Assembly (NCBI GenBank): GCA_023228285.1
Contig: JALOBM010000038.1
Span: forward strand, 1 to 19,923
Source: Candidatus Cloacimonadota bacterium
GTDB lineage: Bacteria; Cloacimonadota; Cloacimonadia; Cloacimonadales; Cloacimonadaceae
Direction: 5' to 3'
DNA: 19,923 nucleotides
The first letter of the stretch is position 1. Each line of letters opens with the position of its first letter. Of this stretch, positions 17,101 to 19,923 are shown piece after piece. The position numbers were made by a program, and so were the translations under genes. The notes beneath the pieces are model-generated. The model was given only the letters and a program-made list of their open reading frames with translations, was not told the origin of the DNA and did not search any database.

Positions 17101-17635
17101 GTTCCAAATTATCCTGTATCCCAAAACCGGAAGTGATGGCGATGTCGTGTTCCAATATCACACCATCGATAACCCTTCTGTAAATGCAAACTACTGCACA
17201 GTGGGAATTGAAAACCATCTGTCTAATGACGGTATCAGTTATAGCTACGGCAATATATATCCCATCACCGCCGCTGTACTGGAAGCCGGCAGAGCCATTC
17301 GTTTCAGCACTACTGGGCCTGATAACTATGTATCAAACGAAGACGAAGTCAGCGCAGCTACCTTGTCGAACTTGCGCAACTATCCCAATCCCTTCAATCC
17401 CAATACTACCATTGCTTTCGATAGCAAATACGCTACAAATGCCAAATTGCAGGTATATAACACCCGGGGACAATTGGTAACAACTCTGCACAATGGACCC
17501 ATCCAAGCCGGAGTCAATAGCTTCAACTGGGATGGAACGGACTCCAGCGGTGTATCGGTATCCAGCGGAATATACTTCTACCGTTTATATAGCGAACAAG
17601 ATACTAAAACCCGCAAGATGCTCCTGATGAAATAG
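14114..17635 (+). CDS. Gingipain-like (C25 family) secreted protein with type A sorting domain
   Basis: I chose the ATG at 14114 because GGGAGGA (14104-14110) would otherwise be coding; it gives 1173 residues. Order: signal peptide (about 1-20), N-terminal beta domain, C25-type domain (about 180-530, with LMIFGDTVGPY, MLVGRF and YSIVCNTGDF), beta-sandwich repeats resembling CARDB (about 610-830), a nidogen-like domain with FRFYGVDYDHLTISSNGWASF (about 837-1075) and a C-terminal sorting domain with NYPNPFNPNTTI (about 1087-1173). Secretion by a type IX-like system to the surface is expected from that tail. The candidate nucleophile Cys423 is present, but the position 33 residues earlier, His in gingipains, is Trp390 (YRGWGD). 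It may be a diverged or non-catalytic member. It is monocistronic. Confidence 0.88.
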   Translation: MRKLLTLVSIIICAGLLNAAPLQLFHESAGMIDARFENLRETPMFVQESQSFEETEHPDTPIISRTLAFPYQNAELLIQSMTWRVFDKQGEYLRSSSENFTDVASIAQSFTFREMHGVTIRIQTQRETDTEIYTLDNLDLSVRGHGQLNIPESVSPAFIDAYKYLADNWDTSYLKSLPVERPSMLILSHASLANYQAPFIYWKRSLGMDVHVINTADAGSSAQEIRESIRAMYMEHRPDYLMIFGDTVGPYAVPTNFYPSPELNENDADDQYYAIMEGDDYFPDMLVGRFSFVEPVELIVMANKSIVYEQSPYMTDTSWMTRALAVAGNYAEGTLRPTTPVWMSRWLSERWLDYGYTQVDSVYFPPSYPGTNAIIQSIQNGVQIISYRGWGDANGWHYPSFHMSDLDDINSGGRTPIVYSIVCNTGDFANSVTPSFGEKWMRMGTTANLNGCVAFVGPSDLHTRTRLNNTIASGAFNSILDHGVRGFASSVLMGKIELYKNFPNDLEPGSWVPFYFHVYNILSDPSLNMWSLVPDVMGEEIIEGGLSYSQSTSHITINAPHLEGAMVSGTKDGESFSYTQVIDGSAILNINPEEEGELSITVSKPDWVPLVRTLSLNEETGIGVTANTGIDAGINPNGTKTIEISVKNYGSTPLTGINASLAQNPGLEIIALNSGTFDLAPGASHTLQYQLNASSDLQPGQVIKLEHNTTNPASSHRFSMSVGGAKFYVYRHEGTLDVETGAQITFYAANQGNAALQNASVTVLSRTEAVTITSEPVNLDTIEPGEVFSFTASISPEPGVWDGRMIPLSFVFADQSGYEWLSFYTFLAGTPGTDDPTGPCKYGYYAYDNTDIEHDLVPEYEWIETDPLLGGNGNLWLVMDDGVKRVELPFTFRFYGVDYDHLTISSNGWASFVHTDESYFNNHFITAALGPEALLAPYWDDLKGMKTGVDGTGADVFADMRILYWHDAANNRFIVQWNEAYNQSTIQAGPDASLEKFQIILYPKTGSDGDVVFQYHTIDNPSVNANYCTVGIENHLSNDGISYSYGNIYPITAAVLEAGRAIRFSTTGPDNYVSNEDEVSAATLSNLRNYPNPFNPNTTIAFDSKYATNAKLQVYNTRGQLVTTLHNGPIQAGVNSFNWDGTDSSGVSVSSGIYFYRLYSEQDTKTRKMLLMK

Positions 17636-17657
17636 AATCTCTTCTCTCAATTAGCAT

Positions 17658-17688
17658 AAACGGGATACCACAATGTATCCCGTTTTTA
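17658..17688 (+). terminator. Rho-independent terminator after the C25 gene
   Basis: AAACGGGATAC (17658-17668) and GTATCCCGTTT (17675-17685) form a perfect 11-bp stem around a 6-base loop, followed by further Ts. It is 22 bases past the stop codon. Confidence 0.93.
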
Positions 17689-17798
17689 ATGGCCAGGCTT
17701 TTCCCTCAAAGAGGATTCTATCAGAACTCAGGAGTGGGTATTACCTTCTCCGGTGGTGAACCGCTTGCCCAGGCTGAGTTTGCCTTTGCTCTGGCTAG

Positions 17799-18072
17799 TT
17801 TCATGTCAAGCATGAGGTGGCAATCTACGACTTGCCACAACGACCGAAGGGAGCTTTAGAATCATGCTCCTCATTCCCTTTGTTCGATCCAGTGTTGAAG
17901 CTGATATCAAGGTGTTATCATCCTATGCTCACCCGATGATAACCCGATGATATCAGGTTCAAGTATAGATAATCCAAGGAGGAATGAAGCTTCTGAATCA
18001 TCTGCAGAAGTATCTGGCAAATTGGAGTTTGGCAACCCAATAACAAAACGACATTCATGCCTTGACGAGTCA
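17799..18072. mobile_element. MITE-like non-autonomous insert with CTAG target duplication
   Basis: The 274-bp insert lies between CTAG at 17795-17798 and CTAG at 18073-18076. Removing it plus one CTAG restores the activase frame exactly, which is direct evidence of an insertion with a 4-bp duplication. Ends are imperfectly inverted: left GTCAAGCATGA (17805-17815) versus GTCAAGGCATGA on the complement of 18055-18066, each about six bases from its end. Inside is a 7-bp hairpin (GTGGCAA 17817-17823 / TTGCCAC 17832-17838) and the larger structure at 17901-17956. It has no coding frame of note, so a transposase would have to act in trans. No known family was recognised. Confidence 0.75.
17901..17956. 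repeat. Interrupted hairpin and dispersed repeat, copy 2
   Basis: CTGATATCA (17901-17909) pairs with TGATATCAG (17948-17956), and TTATCATC (17915-17922) pairs with GATGATAA (17935-17942). A symmetric 5+5 internal mismatch separates the two helices, and the loop is 12 bases. The 29 bases at 17926-17954 match 8248-8276 with three differences. It sits in the middle of the 274-bp insert. Confidence 0.8.
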
Positions 18073-18606
18073 CTAGAGAGATCAAGGAAGCGGGCTTTAC
18101 CCTTGGTTTGGAGACTTGTGGTTATTTTGCCCCGGATCTCGATCAGGAGCAGTTAAAACTCATAAACTTCGTCTATTTCGATGTCAAACACTGGAGTAAT
18201 TATGGCTACGTCTGCTATCCTTCATGCCCGATTACACCCATCTTGGAGAATCTATCCAGGCTTTGCTCCTGCCTGGGTTCGGATAGAATAATCCTAAGCC
18301 TGCCATTGATTACTGGAGTAAATGCCACGCTGGCATTCATAGATTGGATTGCCGATCATGCCCGGGATCACGCCATCTCCCAAATCCGTATCCTGCCCTA
18401 TCACGAATATGGTAGAGCCAGATACCAATGCTTGGGAAAACAATACCCGATTGGTAACGTGACTCATCTGACGGAGCAGGATCTGAAGAGATTTTCCGAA
18501 GTACTAGAAGCCAGGAATTTGATCTGTGAGGTGCATGGTCTCTGAGCCAAACTGGGATATATTACTCCTTGATCTGTTTGAGCTTCATTCACCTGCGAAA
18601 ATGCGC

Positions 18607-18612
18607 TTGACA
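18607..18612 (+). promoter_or_regulatory. Possible -35 element upstream of the phosphatase-family lipoprotein
   Basis: TTGACA followed by AAATATAAC lies 74 bases upstream of the ATG at 18686, in a 140-base gap. The base context resembles the TTGACAAAATAA upstream of the 16S gene. No canonical TATAAT stands 16-18 bases downstream, so only the -35-like box is claimed. Confidence 0.35.
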
Positions 18613-18685
18613 AATATAACAGGCTACAGCTTTTGAATCATTCCCGTCGTTTGATAGGGTGATTCAGACAAAAAAGGTAAAATAC

Positions 18686-19621
18686 ATGAAACATAGACAC
18701 TTATTCGGCTTGCTACTGCTGATCCTCCTCACTTTGAGCTCCTGCGGCAAGAACCAGTCGCTTACACCGCCAGATGACCCGGATATCCCTGTGGGATTCG
18801 GCACAGATAGCACTTTGGACATCATCAGCTGGAACCTGAAAGAGTTCCCTATGAATGACAATACCATACCCTTACTGGTGGATATCATTCCCACACTTGA
18901 TGCAGATGTAATAGCGTTTCAAGAGATTATGGACGCAAGTCTCTTCTTCGAGATGGCACAAAGAATATCAGGATATCAAGGTTTGGTATATAACTACAAC
19001 GGTGGATGGAAATTGGCGTATTTGTACAAGACAGAAAGCATTACTGTAAATAGCGATTACATCATTTTTCCCAGTGAGAGCAGACCGTTTCCGCGTCCCC
19101 CTTATGTTTTGGATTTGGAGTTTGGCGGCACACAGTATTTTGTGATTAACAACCACTTCAAGGCATTGGGAGATAACACTGTAGATCACACAGATCCTTG
19201 GGACGAAGAGATGCGGCGGATCGAAGCCAATACTAAGCTGGAGGAGTATATCCGGCAAAACCATTCCACTGACAAGCTTATCGTACTGGGTGATCTCAAC
19301 GATCAGATCCAGGAAGACCCAGTCACAAATGTGTTTATGGCGTTTCTGGATAGACCGCAGGACTACTATTTTACTACCATGCCCATAGCACAAAATCCAA
19401 GTCCAGACACAGTTTCCTATCCCAGATACAACAGTATGATCGATCATATTCTTATCACTGATGAGCTTTTTGCAGATTTCGAGGCCTCAGGCTCTGTGTG
19501 TATTGCGCTTCAAGTGGAACAGCGTTTAGGTGGATTATCGGGTTATTACGACCAGGTATCGGATCACAGGCCTGTAGGAATTCGCCTGGAAGCAAGCCAG
19601 ATTAAGTCCCCGAAATCATAA
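18686..19621 (+). CDS. Endonuclease/exonuclease/phosphatase-family lipoprotein
   Basis: The ATG at 18686 is preferred over an in-frame GTG at 18659 because AAAAAAGG (about 18669-18676) precedes it and a lipoprotein signal then starts the protein (LLTLSSC, predicted lipidated Cys20). The product is 311 residues. The metal and catalytic motifs of the DNase I-like fold are all present in order: IISWNLKEF, DVIAFQEI, VINNHFKA, VLGDLND (Asp203, Asn205), MIDHIL and VSDHRPVG. It should therefore be an active Mg-dependent phosphodiesterase or nuclease anchored in the envelope, perhaps for scavenging extracellular nucleic acid or phosphate esters; substrate is unproven. It stands alone between the activase pseudogene and the rRNA operon. 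Confidence 0.92.
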   Translation: MKHRHLFGLLLLILLTLSSCGKNQSLTPPDDPDIPVGFGTDSTLDIISWNLKEFPMNDNTIPLLVDIIPTLDADVIAFQEIMDASLFFEMAQRISGYQGLVYNYNGGWKLAYLYKTESITVNSDYIIFPSESRPFPRPPYVLDLEFGGTQYFVINNHFKALGDNTVDHTDPWDEEMRRIEANTKLEEYIRQNHSTDKLIVLGDLNDQIQEDPVTNVFMAFLDRPQDYYFTTMPIAQNPSPDTVSYPRYNSMIDHILITDELFADFEASGSVCIALQVEQRLGGLSGYYDQVSDHRPVGIRLEASQIKSPKS

Positions 19622-19862
19622 TAATCTGACTGTTCAGAATTATTTATGAATCCGCATGAATATGTGATGGAGCTATATAGCAAGCTCATCTGTCATTGAT
19701 TGAAGAACTATCACAAAAAATGTATTGACAAAATAAGCCCCCTAAAGAAATTGGCAAAACCTGCTCGGCATGAGCGGATCGAAATTGATCTTTTTACAAG
19801 TTTATAGAGTGCTATAGAGAAACAGTGACAAAGAAGCTCTTGTCAGTTCAATCATTTTAGTA
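19622..19862 (+). promoter_or_regulatory. rRNA operon leader and possible promoter region
   Basis: This 241-base gap upstream of 16S has no gene. TTGACA at 19725-19730 is a possible -35, about 130 bases before the mature 16S, but no clear -10 follows. Nearer the gene, A+T-rich 19791-19820 contains two TATAGA boxes (19803, 19813), and AGCTCTTGTCAG (about 19832-19843) loosely resembles an rRNA boxA antitermination site. All are weak matches. Confidence 0.35.
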
Positions 19863-19923
19863 ATGATGGAGAGTTTGATCCTGGCTCAGGACGAACGCTG
19901 GCGGCGTGGATTAGGCATGCAAG
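19863..19923 (+). rRNA. rrs: 16S ribosomal RNA, 5' end (runs off the right edge)
   Basis: The universal 5' sequence AGAGTTTGATCCTGGCTCAG, followed by GACGAACGCTGGCGGCGTG, is unmistakable. Aligning GAGTTTGATC to E. coli position 9 puts the mature 5' end near 19863. Only about 61 bases are in the window. Confidence 0.97.

Larger units (their letters stand above)
17689..18545 (+). pseudogene. Glycyl-radical enzyme activase (radical SAM) pseudogene, N-truncated and split by an insert
   Basis: The 5' part reads FYQNSGVGITFSGGEPLAQA and FAFALA (17716-17796). The 3' part reads EIKEAGFTLGLETCGYFAPD (from 18078) through IRILPYHEYGRARYQCLGK to VHGL and TGA. These match the SGGEP block and C-terminal half of pyruvate-formate-lyase-type activating enzymes. 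The N-terminal region with the CxxxCxxC cluster site is absent; similarity begins right after the C25 terminator. A 274-bp insert splits the rest and shifts frame. Joining 17689-17798 to 18077-18545 gives one open frame of 192 residues (FALA-R-EIKEAGF). A short ATG frame at 17689 stops at TAG 17857-17859 inside the insert. No intact activase function is expected. Confidence 0.88.

Noticed and set aside
17947..18156. 69-codon plus-strand open frame across the insert's right end
   Set aside because: It spans the insert/activase junction in a frame different from the activase and has no domain; a by-product of the insertion.

Overview
The window is bacterial chromosome, most likely from the Candidatus Cloacimonadota (WWE1) or a close relative in the FCB group. 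The evidence is a very large gingipain-type (C25) secreted protein with a C-terminal Por/type IX-style sorting domain (NPFNP motif), several lipoproteins, Gram-negative outer-membrane proteins, and the first ~61 bases of a 16S rRNA gene at the right edge. The phylum call is an inference; the 16S fragment is too short to settle it by eye.

Layout. Positions 1-336 (minus) hold the 5' part of an unrecognised gene that runs out of the window. Positions 337-961 have no convincing gene but carry six degenerate copies of an 18-base direct repeat, spaced by about 22 bases or a multiple of it. Positions 962-7816 (plus) look like one operon: TetR/AcrR regulator, TolC-like outer-membrane channel, lipoprotein membrane-fusion protein, RND pump, DUF3332-like lipoprotein and NifU-type Fe-S scaffold, closed by a strong intrinsic terminator at 7832-7868. 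The first four make a self-regulated tripartite exporter spanning both membranes. The pump lacks the usual TM4 Asp-Asp proton relay.

Positions 7869-11000 are an accessory patch: a gene-free stretch with a dispersed repeat, an A+T-rich lipoprotein/membrane-protein pair (8547-9734), and on the minus strand a decayed phage cassette (9802-11000). The cassette contains a C-terminal and an N-terminal D12-class adenine-methylase fragment in permuted order, plus the end of a further, unrecognised gene. Ordinary chromosome resumes with tRNA-Pro(TGG), tRNA-Val(TAC), an NAD-dependent epimerase/SDR and a 602-residue predicted outer-membrane beta-barrel protein whose start overlaps the epimerase end.

Positions 14114-17635 encode the 1173-residue C25-like secreted protein, followed by a terminator. 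Next is a glycyl-radical-enzyme activase pseudogene (17689-18545). It lacks its N-terminal Fe-S region and is split by a 274-bp non-coding insert flanked by CTAG duplications. Conceptual removal of the insert plus one CTAG restores the reading frame exactly, so it is a good candidate for an undescribed MITE-like element. A related 29-base motif occurs at 8248-8276. The window ends with an endonuclease/exonuclease/phosphatase-family lipoprotein (18686-19621) and the start of an rRNA operon.
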